Source: Henriciella sp. (lineage in GTDB: Bacteria; Pseudomonadota; Alphaproteobacteria; Caulobacterales; Hyphomonadaceae). From it: 64,000 nucleotides of DNA. The stretch spans positions 1-64,000 of the forward strand of contig JASJAO010000012.1 in NCBI GenBank assembly GCA_030066975.1. The letters run 5' to 3'. Position numbers and translations under genes: made by a program. Under the pieces are notes generated by a model that did not search any database, had not been told where the DNA came from, and saw only the letters and a list, made by a program, of their open reading frames with translations. Positions 53,957 to 62,782 of the stretch are shown one piece after another (the first letter of the stretch is position 1; each line of letters starts with the position of its first letter).

Positions 53957-54445
53957 ATGGAGCCGACCGAAGACACCATCTATTTCGACGCCGCGCTGAC
54001 TCCGCATCGCTCGCTCAGCCCGCGCGCTTTTCTGATTGTAATGTCGATCATCGGCGCGGTGAGTTTTGTCGCGGGCGTCGCCTTCATCTCCATGGGCGCG
54101 TTTCCGGTGATTGGCTTTTTCGGCCTCGATGTTCTGATCATCTGGCTCGCCTTTCGGCGGAATTTCAGATCGCTGCGCCAGCGCACGCAGGTGCGTGTGA
54201 CGGCACAGTCTATCGAACTTCACCATGAAGAGCCCGGTCAGCTGCCGCGCCATGTTGAATTGCCGACCGCCTTTGTGTCCCTCAACCTCGATTACCCAAC
54301 CCGCAAGCCGAGTGAGCTGCGCCTGTCTTATGGCGGAAAGGCCTGGGTCATTGGTCGCTTCCTGACCCCGGCGGAGCGAAAATCGCTGTTCAAGGCGCTT
54401 AGCGCGTCTCTGGTGAAAGCGAAATCGGAACGTTTTTCGACTTGA
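53957..54445 (+). CDS. DUF2244 domain membrane protein
   Basis: 162 aa. A paired hydrophobic hairpin (FLIVMSIIGAVSFVAGVAFI; FPVIGFFGLDVLIIWLAF) is followed by a soluble beta-rich domain with RQRTQVRVTAQSIELHHEEP and GGKAWVIGRFLTPAERKSLF. This is the DUF2244 layout. In many Alphaproteobacteria it lies next to nth or cytochrome oxidase genes. Function unknown. Confidence 0.9.
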   Translation: MEPTEDTIYFDAALTPHRSLSPRAFLIVMSIIGAVSFVAGVAFISMGAFPVIGFFGLDVLIIWLAFRRNFRSLRQRTQVRVTAQSIELHHEEPGQLPRHVELPTAFVSLNLDYPTRKPSELRLSYGGKAWVIGRFLTPAERKSLFKALSASLVKAKSERFST

Positions 54446-54447
54446 AC

Positions 54448-54477
54448 AAAAAAATGACGCATGCGTCATGGTTTTTT
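54448..54477. terminator. Palindrome with A/T tracts: terminator or operator
   Basis: ATGACGCATGCGTCAT (54454-54469) is a perfect 16-bp palindrome, flanked by an A-tract and a T-tract. As RNA it forms a 6-bp stem with a CATG loop and a T-tail, which fits a terminator for the DUF2244 gene. It is also well placed to be an operator for the P450 gene. Confidence 0.6.
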
Positions 54478-54535
54478 CATCTTGTCTGTGCTATTTCTCT
54501 CTTAACGCGAAATCTCGGCCTGCAGACCGAGTGCA

Positions 54536-55876
54536 ATGGAGGCAATATTGGCAGACACCGTTCACAAGATCTCACACGACCTGAAGCGTCCTCACATTAC
54601 CAAACGTGATCCGCTGCATGAGAATTACCTTAGATTCGGTGAAGCGGTGCCGGATGCCTATTCCGTTGCGATTGATCAGCTGAACATCACCGATCCTGAA
54701 ATCTGGCGCCAGGGCGCCTATTGGGAGCGATTCAAGCGGATGCGTGATGAAGCGCCACTGCATTGGACACCGGACAGTTTTGTCGGGCCATTCTGGTCAG
54801 TCACCCGATACGAAGACATCATGAAGATCGACATCGACCACAAACGCTTCTCCTCGAGCTGGGAGCATGGTGGCATTGTTCTCGGTGAGCCGCTGGAAGA
54901 CTTCGAGCTGCCCATGTTCATCGCGATGGACGAGCCGCAGCACTCAGAACAGCGCAAGACCGTGCAGCCGGCGGTCGCGCCGAACATGCTCAAAGAGTAT
55001 GAGCCGCTGATCCGCAAGCGCACGCAGGACCTGCTCGACAGCGTGCCCGTCGGCGAACCGTTTGACTGGGTCGATACGGTCTCGATCGAGCTGACCACGA
55101 TGATGCTGGCCACCTTGTTTGACTTCCCGTTTGAAGATCGCCGCAAGCTGACACGCTGGTCGGATGTGTCGACCAATCGAGAGAACCCGGACATCTGTCC
55201 CGGCGGACTGGATCAGTGGAAAGCTGAACTTCTGGAATGCCTGACCACGTTCATGGGCATGTATCAGCAAAAGCAGAATGAGCCCCTGCGCAACGATCTG
55301 ATCAGCCTGCTCGCGCATGGTGAGAAGACCAAGGACATGTCCCCGCAGGAATTGCTCGGCAATGTCATCCTGCTGATCGTCGGCGGCAATGACACGACGC
55401 GGAACTCGATGACCGCTTCGGTTTATGGGCTGAATAAGTTTCCTGAGGAATATGAGAAACTGAAAGCCGATCACAGCCTGATCCCGAACATGGTGTCAGA
55501 AGTGATTCGCTGGCAGACACCGCTCGCTTTCATGCGCCGCACCGCGCTGGAAGATGTCGAGATGCATGGCCAGACGATCAAGAAAGGCGACCAGATTGCC
55601 ATGTGGTACGTCTCAGGCAATCGGGATGAGCGGTTCTGGAAGGAAGATCCAAACCGTCTGATCATTGACCGCGACCAGGCCCGCAATCACCTGTCCTTCG
55701 GGTTCGGCATCCACCGCTGTGTCGGAAACCGTCTCGGCGAGCTGCAGCTGCGTATCCTGTGGGAAGAGATTATGGCGCGGTTCAGCCATATCGAGGTTCT
55801 CGAAGAGCCTGAGCTGACCTCTGGGGCCTTTGTCAAAGGCTATACCTGGATGCCGGTCATCTGCCATCCGAAATAG
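54536..55876 (+). CDS. Cytochrome P450, CYP153-like
   Basis: 446 aa. The I-helix motif is VGGNDTTRNSMT, the ExxR helix is SEVIRWQTPLAFMRRTA, and the heme loop is FGFGIHRCVGNRLGE with Cys395. The phrase MWYVSGNRDERFW and the C-terminal FVKGYTWMPV fit the CYP153 group, which hydroxylates the ends of medium-chain alkanes. It usually needs a ferredoxin and ferredoxin reductase, but neither is adjacent. It could also act on fatty acids or terpenes. The RBS is weak. Confidence 0.92.
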   Translation: MEAILADTVHKISHDLKRPHITKRDPLHENYLRFGEAVPDAYSVAIDQLNITDPEIWRQGAYWERFKRMRDEAPLHWTPDSFVGPFWSVTRYEDIMKIDIDHKRFSSSWEHGGIVLGEPLEDFELPMFIAMDEPQHSEQRKTVQPAVAPNMLKEYEPLIRKRTQDLLDSVPVGEPFDWVDTVSIELTTMMLATLFDFPFEDRRKLTRWSDVSTNRENPDICPGGLDQWKAELLECLTTFMGMYQQKQNEPLRNDLISLLAHGEKTKDMSPQELLGNVILLIVGGNDTTRNSMTASVYGLNKFPEEYEKLKADHSLIPNMVSEVIRWQTPLAFMRRTALEDVEMHGQTIKKGDQIAMWYVSGNRDERFWKEDPNRLIIDRDQARNHLSFGFGIHRCVGNRLGELQLRILWEEIMARFSHIEVLEEPELTSGAFVKGYTWMPVICHPK

Positions 55877-55915
55877 GGATTGAGCGACTTTAGAGGTCGG
55901 CACCCCAACGGGGCT

Positions 55916-56686
55916 TTAGCCATCTGGCTGTTCGATCAGGCCGGACAGATGGCGCCGTCCCCCATCCAGGATAATCGCCTCACCAGTGATGATTGAGCTG
56001 GCCGGACTGCTGAGAAACACAGCGGTTTCGGCGATCTCTTCACCGATCGCCGTGCGTCCGACTGGCGTGCGGTCGCGCAACCAGGGCTCGCGCCCTTCGG
56101 CCCGCGGACGCAAGGCAACGACGCCATTCACCCGGATCTGATCCGGCGCCAGTTCCAGTGCGGCCGATTTGATGACCGCCAGAACCGCATGCTGGGTGAC
56201 ACTTTCACTGAACCAGCCCGGCTGCGCCATTTTCGCGCCAAGAGACAGAACAAACGTAAAGGTTCCGGCCTGACGCCGACGCTCCGCCGCATTGCCGGGG
56301 TCCTGGACCTGCTCTTTCATGATGTTGGAGAAGACGCGAATGCCTTGCACGCTGGCGCGCACCGTCTTCATCAGAATCGTCTCAAAATCCTCCATTTCGA
56401 GACCCAGTAGCGTATCCGGCTCCGGCAGTTCCGGGACCAGCACAACATTGTTGACCTGACCATAGGCTTCAAGCGCAGCGGCGAGCGCATTGCGGAGCCC
56501 AAGCCGCGTGTGCACCGCGCCGTGATGCAGTTCCACTTTGTCGGAACTGACCTTGCTTAAATTGTCGAGGGAAGCCTGGTTCGGATCGACCGCCAGCACG
56601 TCATGGCCTTCATCCAGGAACCTTCGCACAAGTGCTTCACCGACCGTTTGGCCGAGGCCAATGACCAGCGTTACCGGTTTTTCCAT
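55916..56686 (-). CDS. SDR-fold protein lacking the catalytic Tyr/Lys
   Basis: 256 aa from the ATG at 56684-56686 (CAGGAGAAGG upstream). The Rossmann start is VIGLGQTVGEALVRRFLDEG; the usual TGxxxGxG is altered. At the place of the catalytic YxxxK the sequence reads ESVTQHAVLAVIKSAALELA, so neither Tyr nor Lys is in position. The C-terminal IITGEAIILDGGRRHLSG is a normal SDR end. It may be a non-catalytic or regulatory SDR. It lies convergent with the P450 gene. Confidence 0.85.
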   Translation of the reverse strand: MEKPVTLVIGLGQTVGEALVRRFLDEGHDVLAVDPNQASLDNLSKVSSDKVELHHGAVHTRLGLRNALAAALEAYGQVNNVVLVPELPEPDTLLGLEMEDFETILMKTVRASVQGIRVFSNIMKEQVQDPGNAAERRRQAGTFTFVLSLGAKMAQPGWFSESVTQHAVLAVIKSAALELAPDQIRVNGVVALRPRAEGREPWLRDRTPVGRTAIGEEIAETAVFLSSPASSIITGEAIILDGGRRHLSGLIEQPDG

Positions 56687-56745
56687 GGCGACCTTCTCCT
56701 GCCCAGCCACCAACACGGGTCCGGGCAGGATGGCCGGATTACGCG

Positions 56746-56913
56746 TCAGCTTGCGCGCAGCATACCCATCTCTTCTTTAATTCGGAGTTTCTGTCGCTTG
56801 AGATCCTTAACAACTGAAATGTCGGCGGCGGGTCTTTTCTGTTCCGCGTGTATCCGTTCGTCGAGTTCGCGATGACGTTTCGCCAGCTCTTCGATCCGAC
56901 CTTGTAAGGACAT
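56746..56913 (-). CDS. DUF465 (YdcH-like) small protein
   Basis: 55 aa, too short for a typical ORF cut-off. The sequence begins MSLQGRIEELAKRHRELDER and continues with SVVKDLKRQKLRIKEEM, the typical DUF465 pattern of two short basic helices. The function is unknown. It lies upstream of the SDR gene on the same strand (59 bp). AGGAGA is found close to the ATG. Confidence 0.9.
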   Translation of the reverse strand: MSLQGRIEELAKRHRELDERIHAEQKRPAADISVVKDLKRQKLRIKEEMGMLRAS

Positions 56914-57024
56914 GGACAGTCTCCTTTTTCTCAGTGAATGGGTTGTGTCTTCAGCCCTTCAAGAAAAGCATGAATACCCCTTCGAGTCACGGCGGATCAA
57001 AAAGATTTTCGAGCCTGTAACGGA

Positions 57025-57753
57025 CTATACAGGATCAGGGCGGACGGCAGCCTTTCGAGCCGCTTTGGTGCGGAACATTGTCTCGTCTGCGAGGTTGATC
57101 AGCACCTCTGCCGTCATGCCACGCGACCATTCCACCGTCCCGCATGAGGCCCCAAGCTGGATCGGTTCCAGATGCTCCGCTGCTGTGTCGCGGATGAGAC
57201 AGGCCTCAATCAGACGTTCGAGAAGGGCCGCTTTGGCCTGACTGTCAGCGAGCTCTGCATGAGTCAGCACCAGGGCGAACTCATCGCCGCCGAGGCGCCC
57301 GACAATGTCGGTCTGGCGCACAGACTTTACCAGCAGGCCCGCGACATGTTTGAGCACATCGTCGCCGGTAGCGTGCCCGAACCGGTCATTCACCAGTTTG
57401 AAATTGTCGAGGTCGATATAGATCAGGCACAGCGGCGTTCCGTAGCGCTGGGCGAGTGCGATTTCACGGGTTAGTTCGCGTTCAAATGCACGGCGGTTAA
57501 ACAGTGGACACAAAGCATCCCGATCCGCCAGAAGCTCTGCTGTCTCAAGGGCGGTCTGCAGGGCGGCCCGCTCTTCACGTAGACTAAGCACTTCGCCCGC
57601 AAGGGCTTCCAAAGCTGCCTGAACCTGTTTGGGCAGGCTGGCGAGATCAACGCCCAAAGCCCCGATCAGGCGGCGGCGTGCATTCACCGGTTCTGCCTGT
57701 GATTCGCCAGGCAAAGGGTCAGAATCGATGGGGGTTTCAACGGGCTCAGCCAT
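57025..57753 (-). CDS. Diguanylate cyclase (GGDEF) with an inhibitory site
   Basis: 242 aa from the ATG at 57751-57753. A longer upstream frame would invade the purE start. An N-terminal region with a coiled coil (about 45-75, LAGEVLSLREERAALQTALE) precedes the GGDEF domain, whose active-site motif GGDEF is at 155-159. The product-inhibition site RQTD (146-149) sits five residues before it. It makes c-di-GMP in the cytoplasm and is fed back by its product. No sensory domain is recognised. Confidence 0.93.
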   Translation of the reverse strand: MAEPVETPIDSDPLPGESQAEPVNARRRLIGALGVDLASLPKQVQAALEALAGEVLSLREERAALQTALETAELLADRDALCPLFNRRAFERELTREIALAQRYGTPLCLIYIDLDNFKLVNDRFGHATGDDVLKHVAGLLVKSVRQTDIVGRLGGDEFALVLTHAELADSQAKAALLERLIEACLIRDTAAEHLEPIQLGASCGTVEWSRGMTAEVLINLADETMFRTKAARKAAVRPDPV

Positions 57754-57838
57754 CGTGGAACTGTAGCTGAAACTGCCATACCTGCCCAGTCGTCGCGGCC
57801 GGGCAGTCCTGACGGTTGACGCAGTAACGGAGGTTTTT

Positions 57839-58369
57839 ATGTTGCGCGCTTTGCATGAGGCTACAATGAGCCCCACTCCTGAAAATCCCGATGCGGTTGT
57901 CGGCGTCATCATGGGCAGCCAGTCAGACTGGCCGGTGATGAAACTCGCCTGTGATGTCATGGACGAGCTTGGCGTCGCCTATGATTCCCAGATCGTCTCG
58001 GCTCATCGCACCCCCAAACGTCTCTATGACTATGCCGAGACGGCAACATCACGCGGGTTGCAGGTGATCATTGCCGGTGCGGGCGGGGCTGCGCATCTGC
58101 CGGGCATGACGGCCGCCATGACGCCTCTACCGGTCTTGGGCGTGCCGATCCAGTCCAAGGCCCTGAACGGGATGGACAGCCTGCTCTCGATTGCCCAGAT
58201 GCCAAAGGGGATCCCGGTGGGCACACTCGCCATCGGGGCCGCAGGCGCGATCAATGCGGGCTTGCTGGCGGCGTCAATCATCGCCCTGCAGGACGCAGAC
58301 GTGGCTGAAAAACTCGCCGCCTATCGCGCCGGGCAAACCCAGTCCGTAACCGAACGACCTCAGCAATGA
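57839..58369 (+). CDS. purE: N5-carboxyaminoimidazole ribonucleotide mutase
   Basis: 176 aa from the ATG at 57839 (GGAGG 5 bp upstream); an ATG at 57866 is an alternative nearer to the usual family start. [15 protein letters not shown] is the class I PurE signature, followed by [14 protein letters not shown] and [11 protein letters not shown]. It works with PurK in de novo purine synthesis. It overlaps purK by 4 nt. Confidence 0.96.
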   Translation: MLRALHEATMSPTPENPDAVVGVIMGSQSDWPVMKLACDVMDELGVAYDSQIVSAHRTPKRLYDYAETATSRGLQVIIAGAGGAAHLPGMTAAMTPLPVLGVPIQSKALNGMDSLLSIAQMPKGIPVGTLAIGAAGAINAGLLAASIIALQDADVAEKLAAYRAGQTQSVTERPQQ

Positions 58370-59433
58370 CACCGCTCTCCCCCGGTTCACGGATCGGCAT
58401 CCTGGGTGGCGGTCAGCTGGGGCGGATGCTTGCCGGGTCTGCGGCGCAACTTGGGTTTGATGTCTCTATCCTGTGTCCGGAAGCCGATTGCCCAGCCGCG
58501 CGTGTGGCGATGGATCATAGAGTGGCCGCCTATACAGATCTGGACGCGGTTCTCGATTGGGCGCGGGGCTGTGACGTGGTGACCTATGAGTTTGAGAACG
58601 TACCGGTGACCACAGCGGCGCACTTGATAGACCATGAGATTATAGTCCGGCCCGGTGCAGCGGCCTTGGAAGTCTCTCAGGACCGCGTCGCGGAAAAGAC
58701 ATTCCTCAACCAGTGCGGTATCGACACGGCCCGCTTTGCTGAAATCAATACAGCTGAAGAGATCGCCGCGCCGATTGAGCGGTTTGGCGGCGCGGCCATC
58801 CTGAAAACCCGGCGCGACGGGTATGATGGCAAGGGTCAGGTTCGGCTTGCCGCGGGCGATGATTATGCCGAGGCTCTGCGCGCGCTGGGCAATGCCCCCT
58901 CGATATTGGAAGCGATGGTGCCGTTTTCCTGCGAAGTCTCGGTCATCATTGCCCGCAGCGCTGAGGGTGAGTCGATCTGTTATGATCTGCCACGCAATGA
59001 CCATACGAATGGGATTCTCAGGCGCTCGGTCGTGCCTTCGCAATTGGATGCCGAGGTTGAAGCGCGCGCATGTGAGGCAGCGCGAAAGCTTGCGGATGCG
59101 CTCGATTATGTCGGTGTTCTGGCGCTGGAATTCTTTGTTCTGGAGAATGGCGATCTGCTTGCGAATGAGTTTGCGCCGCGTGTGCATAACTCCGGGCACT
59201 GGACCCCAGAGGCCTGCGCCACCGGGCAGTTTGAGCAACATATTCGCGCCATTGCCGGTTGGCCGCTGGGGCCCGTCACCCGCTATCACAAGGCCGAGAT
59301 GTTGAACCTGCTCGGTGATGAAATCTTTGCCCATAGCGGAGTTTCGGCCACTGACGGTGTGCTCACGCTATATGGCAAACGTCATCCGAAACCCGGCCGC
59401 AAGATGGGCCATCTGGTGCGGCGCCTCGATTAG
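58366..59433 (+). CDS. purK: N5-carboxyaminoimidazole ribonucleotide synthase
   Basis: 355 aa ATP-grasp enzyme. The start reads [23 protein letters not shown]-grasp features include [19 protein letters not shown] and [20 protein letters not shown]. It makes N5-CAIR from AIR, bicarbonate and ATP. It is translationally coupled to purE. The 3' end overlaps the convergent gtrA-like gene by 4 nt. Confidence 0.96.
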   Translation: MTPLSPGSRIGILGGGQLGRMLAGSAAQLGFDVSILCPEADCPAARVAMDHRVAAYTDLDAVLDWARGCDVVTYEFENVPVTTAAHLIDHEIIVRPGAAALEVSQDRVAEKTFLNQCGIDTARFAEINTAEEIAAPIERFGGAAILKTRRDGYDGKGQVRLAAGDDYAEALRALGNAPSILEAMVPFSCEVSVIIARSAEGESICYDLPRNDHTNGILRRSVVPSQLDAEVEARACEAARKLADALDYVGVLALEFFVLENGDLLANEFAPRVHNSGHWTPEACATGQFEQHIRAIAGWPLGPVTRYHKAEMLNLLGDEIFAHSGVSATDGVLTLYGKRHPKPGRKMGHLVRRLD

Positions 59434-59828
59434 ACTTTGCGGAAGGCGAAATACTGATAGCCGGTGAACGAGACCAGCATAGAGACCATGGTGGCTGCGG
59501 CAATCGCAATGATGGCCCAAAGCCCGGGAAGCGCCAACATGAGCAGCGTATAGACCGTGTAATTTACGCCCGCCGCCGCAACAGAAACCAGTGCATAGCG
59601 CGCGCCTTCGCGGCTTTGACTGGTCCCGCTGGCCCCGAAGGTCAGGGCGCGGTTCAGCCGCCAGCCAACCAGCATCGCGATCGGGATTGCGATCAGTCTG
59701 GCGGAGAATGGGTCGAGGCCGTTTTCCATCAGGGTCACGGTCAGGCAGACATCGACCACAAAGGCCAGGCCGCCGACCAGTCCGAAACGGCTGAGACGGA
59801 TGGCAAACGCCTTGTACTTCTCTACCAT
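59430..59828 (-). CDS. GtrA family membrane protein
   Basis: 132 aa with four hydrophobic helices (for example FGLVGGLAFVVDVCLTVTL and LWAIIAIAAATMVSMLVSFT). The ending GYQYFAFRK is typical of the GtrA family. Such proteins assist transfer or flipping of polyprenyl-phosphate-linked sugars. It overlaps the GT2 gene by 7 nt, and the two probably form a unit. Confidence 0.9.
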   Translation of the reverse strand: MVEKYKAFAIRLSRFGLVGGLAFVVDVCLTVTLMENGLDPFSARLIAIPIAMLVGWRLNRALTFGASGTSQSREGARYALVSVAAAGVNYTVYTLLMLALPGLWAIIAIAAATMVSMLVSFTGYQYFAFRKV

Positions 59829-60796
59829 TGCGGGGCTTTGAAACTCAGGAACACAGCCCGCTTCGCCTCAAGACGGGCGCGGGCGAGGCTGTCGAGAATA
59901 AGCCCGGAGACGGCGGTGATGGTAGCCGCAATGCCAAGCCCGGTGGTCAGGATCAGAGTTGGAATACGCGGCACCAGACCCGTTTGCGCATAAGTCCAGG
60001 CAATAGGGGCAAACAGCACAGCTGAGAGCATCAACAAGCCAAAGCCAATCAGACCGAAGAAGGCAGCGGGTCGGGTTTCCTTGGCGAGCAGCCCGAACAT
60101 GCCGAGAATGCGGAAGCCATCACGGAACGTGCGCAGTTTCGAATGGCTGTCCTCAGGGCGCACGCCATAGGGCGTCGGGCGTTCCAGTGTTGGGATGCCA
60201 AGCTGACTGCAATGAACAGACATTTCGGTTTCAATCTCAAAACCGGCAGATACAGCTGGAAATGATTTCACAAACCGGCGCGTAAACACGCGATAGCCGG
60301 AGAAGATATCGGTGAACTGGTCTCCGAACATCGTATTGTAAACGCGGTTGAACAATTTGTTGCCGAACGCATGACCCTCCCGGCCCGCATCTTCCGTGAC
60401 ACCGGCACGCACGCCGACCACCATATCGACATGGTTCTTCTTCAACAGCTCAACCAGGGTCGGGGCGAGCGACGCGTCATAGGTGTCATCACCATCGGCC
60501 ATGATGTAGATATCGGCTTCGACATCAGCGAAGATACGGCGCACGACATGTCCTTTGCCCTGGCGCGGCTCACAGCGCACAATCGCCCCAGCGTCGGCGG
60601 CAATCTGTGCGGTATTGTCGGTCGAGTTATTGTCGAAGACATAGATGTCTGCCTCAGGCAGGGCGTTGCGGAAATCTTCAATCACTTTCGCGATCGTCAC
60701 CGCTTCATTGTAGCAAGGGATGGTGATGGCAATTCTCGGCGTCTCAGGCGCGATGTTCAGATCGCGAATTTCCGTTCCGGCGGGGGTCGCACGCAT
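59822..60796 (-). CDS. Glycosyltransferase family 2 (dolichyl/undecaprenyl-phosphate sugar type)
   Basis: 324 aa from the ATG at 60794-60796; a longer frame to 60925 would run into the divergent gene. GT-A features are ITIPCYNEAVTIAKVIEDF, VFDNNSTDNTAQIA and MADGDDTYDASL (the DxD site). C-terminal membrane helices follow (FGLIGFGLLMLSAVLFAPIA and a second near the end). It likely attaches a sugar to a polyprenyl phosphate on the cytoplasmic face, with GtrA as partner. Confidence 0.92.
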   Translation of the reverse strand: MRATPAGTEIRDLNIAPETPRIAITIPCYNEAVTIAKVIEDFRNALPEADIYVFDNNSTDNTAQIAADAGAIVRCEPRQGKGHVVRRIFADVEADIYIMADGDDTYDASLAPTLVELLKKNHVDMVVGVRAGVTEDAGREGHAFGNKLFNRVYNTMFGDQFTDIFSGYRVFTRRFVKSFPAVSAGFEIETEMSVHCSQLGIPTLERPTPYGVRPEDSHSKLRTFRDGFRILGMFGLLAKETRPAAFFGLIGFGLLMLSAVLFAPIAWTYAQTGLVPRIPTLILTTGLGIAATITAVSGLILDSLARARLEAKRAVFLSFKAPQW

Positions 60797-60878
60797 CGCT
60801 GAAAGCCTTTCAGTAACCTCCCTGTGACAGAAGCAGATCATACTTAAGGACGGGTAAGGTAGAGGCGGTAAATCCCTA

Positions 60879-62708
60879 ATGACATCTTCATACTTTGGTC
60901 GTGAAAGCGCCTTGGGACAGGGCAAATGGGCGCTCTGGCTGGTCGGGGCGCTGATCCTGCTCGGCCTCGGGCGTCATGCTCTGGATATCTTCGCAGGGGT
61001 CATTCCCGGCAATGATGACATGATGCGCCTGCAGCAGATCCGCGACTTGCTGAACGGGCAAGACTGGTTCGATGTCGATCAGAGCCGGTTCTTGAACCCC
61101 GAAGGCGGCAACATGCACTGGTCGCGCCTGCCGGACCTGTTTGTTGCAGCGGTCATCCTCCTCACCTCACCCTTGATTGGCGAGGCCCAAGCCGAAGCGC
61201 TTGGCATGTCGCTCTGGCCCCCGTTTCTGCTCGGCGTAACCATGGCCGCTCTGGTCGTGATCATGCGCCGGCTCGGCATTCAGCTCGCCGGACAGGTTGC
61301 AGCCCTTGCGCTGCTCGGGTTTGGATTGAGCGCAGCGATCTATAATTTCTGGCCCGGCCGGATCGATCATCACAATCTCGTTGTGACACTGACCATGATC
61401 GGGACGGCAGCGGCGCTGTCGATGACCATGTCCGTTCGCTCCGGCATTTTGGTCGCCGGGTGCCTTGTCGCGATGCTTTCAGTGGCGATTGAGAGCCTGC
61501 CCTATGCCGGGGCGCTCGTGCTCGCCATGGGCCTGTTCTGGATTGTGCGCGGCCATACCGAAGCGCCGCGGCTGGCGGCGTTTGGCGCCGCCCTGATCGG
61601 GTTCGCATGCCTGTTCTACATTGCTGATGCGCCGGGTTTCAGTTCTCGCCGGATGGTCTGTGATGCCTATGGCACGTCGCACTTTGCCGGGCTTGTCGGG
61701 GGCGGCGCCCTCCTCGCCTTTATCGGCGTGTTTGGCGGCGGGCTCGACACCTGGCAGAAACGAGCCGGCGCCGGTATTGCGGCCGGGCTGGTGACGCTGG
61801 CGCTGGTCTATACCGTCCAACCTGATTGCTTGGGCGATCCCTATGCGGAGGTTTCTGATCAGGCCCGTGTTGCCTGGCTCGAGGCGGTGGGCGAAGCAAA
61901 GAGCATAGGCCGTGTCTGGGCTGAGGAGCCCGCGGACGCCGTCTGGAAGTTTGGTTTCATTTTGGCTGCACTGATCGCGACCGGACTGATGATCCGATCA
62001 GCCCCCGCTGGTCAGCAAGCCCCACGCGCCGTCTTTGGGCTCCTGATGCTGCTGTCGGCGGCGGCAACGGTCTGGCAGATTCGGGGCACGACGTTCTCGC
62101 ACGTGTTTGGCGTCGTGGCCGCCGGATGGGCGCTTGGTCTGCTGGCAGAGACCTGGTGGCAGAAGCGCGGCCCCGGACCGATGCTGGCTTTGTTTGCCGG
62201 TGTGATCTGCCTGACGCCGATGAGTTGGAATGTGCTCGGCCAACAACTCGCGCCGCCCGTCGCGCTTGATCCAGAGACCGGCGAGCCGAAAAAGGCCTAC
62301 AATACGATCTGCCGCGACAAGGAGGCGTATGCAGAGCTTGCAGACATGGAGCCGCTAAACCTGTTCACGTCGATCGATGTTTCAACCACCGTCCTGGTGC
62401 GGACGCCACATTCGGTGTTTGCAGGGCCCTATCACCGCAATGTGCAAGCGATTGAGAACGCGACCGATGTCTTCCTCGGGCCGACAGAGGCCGCGCGCGA
62501 CAAGATCCTCGCCATGGGCGCCACGCATATGCTCTATTGCCGGGGCCTGAACGAGACCGCCCGCTATGCGCGGCTTGCGCCCGATGGGTTCGCCGCAGAG
62601 ATGGAGGCCGACCGCGTGCCCGGCTGGCTGACAGCTGTGGATGGCAAGTCGGAAACTGATGGAGTGGTGCGTCTCTACGCAATTGTGTCCGATGCAGAGG
62701 CCGAATGA
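60879..62708 (+). CDS. Polytopic membrane protein, likely GT-C type glycosyltransferase
   Basis: 609 aa with about ten to twelve hydrophobic helices. The first periplasmic loop has acidic residues after helix 1 (GVIPGNDDMMRLQQIRDLLN), as in GT-C enzymes of the STT3/PMT type, and FWPGRIDHHNLVV lies after a later helix. The C-terminal soluble part (about 460-600) has paired cysteines (TICRDK, LYCRGL). Donor sugar may come from the divergent GT2/GtrA pair. The family is not certain. Confidence 0.78.
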   Translation: MTSSYFGRESALGQGKWALWLVGALILLGLGRHALDIFAGVIPGNDDMMRLQQIRDLLNGQDWFDVDQSRFLNPEGGNMHWSRLPDLFVAAVILLTSPLIGEAQAEALGMSLWPPFLLGVTMAALVVIMRRLGIQLAGQVAALALLGFGLSAAIYNFWPGRIDHHNLVVTLTMIGTAAALSMTMSVRSGILVAGCLVAMLSVAIESLPYAGALVLAMGLFWIVRGHTEAPRLAAFGAALIGFACLFYIADAPGFSSRRMVCDAYGTSHFAGLVGGGALLAFIGVFGGGLDTWQKRAGAGIAAGLVTLALVYTVQPDCLGDPYAEVSDQARVAWLEAVGEAKSIGRVWAEEPADAVWKFGFILAALIATGLMIRSAPAGQQAPRAVFGLLMLLSAAATVWQIRGTTFSHVFGVVAAGWALGLLAETWWQKRGPGPMLALFAGVICLTPMSWNVLGQQLAPPVALDPETGEPKKAYNTICRDKEAYAELADMEPLNLFTSIDVSTTVLVRTPHSVFAGPYHRNVQAIENATDVFLGPTEAARDKILAMGATHMLYCRGLNETARYARLAPDGFAAEMEADRVPGWLTAVDGKSETDGVVRLYAIVSDAEAE

Positions 62709-62782
62709 TCAATTTGCCAGACCGCGAAGGTGTTTCTTGAAAGTGTCGTTGACCGGAATGAGCCTTTATTGCAAAGGGGCGC

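Noticed and set aside
58387-59334. 315-aa minus-strand frame opposite purK
   Set aside because: Antisense shadow of purK; no family features.
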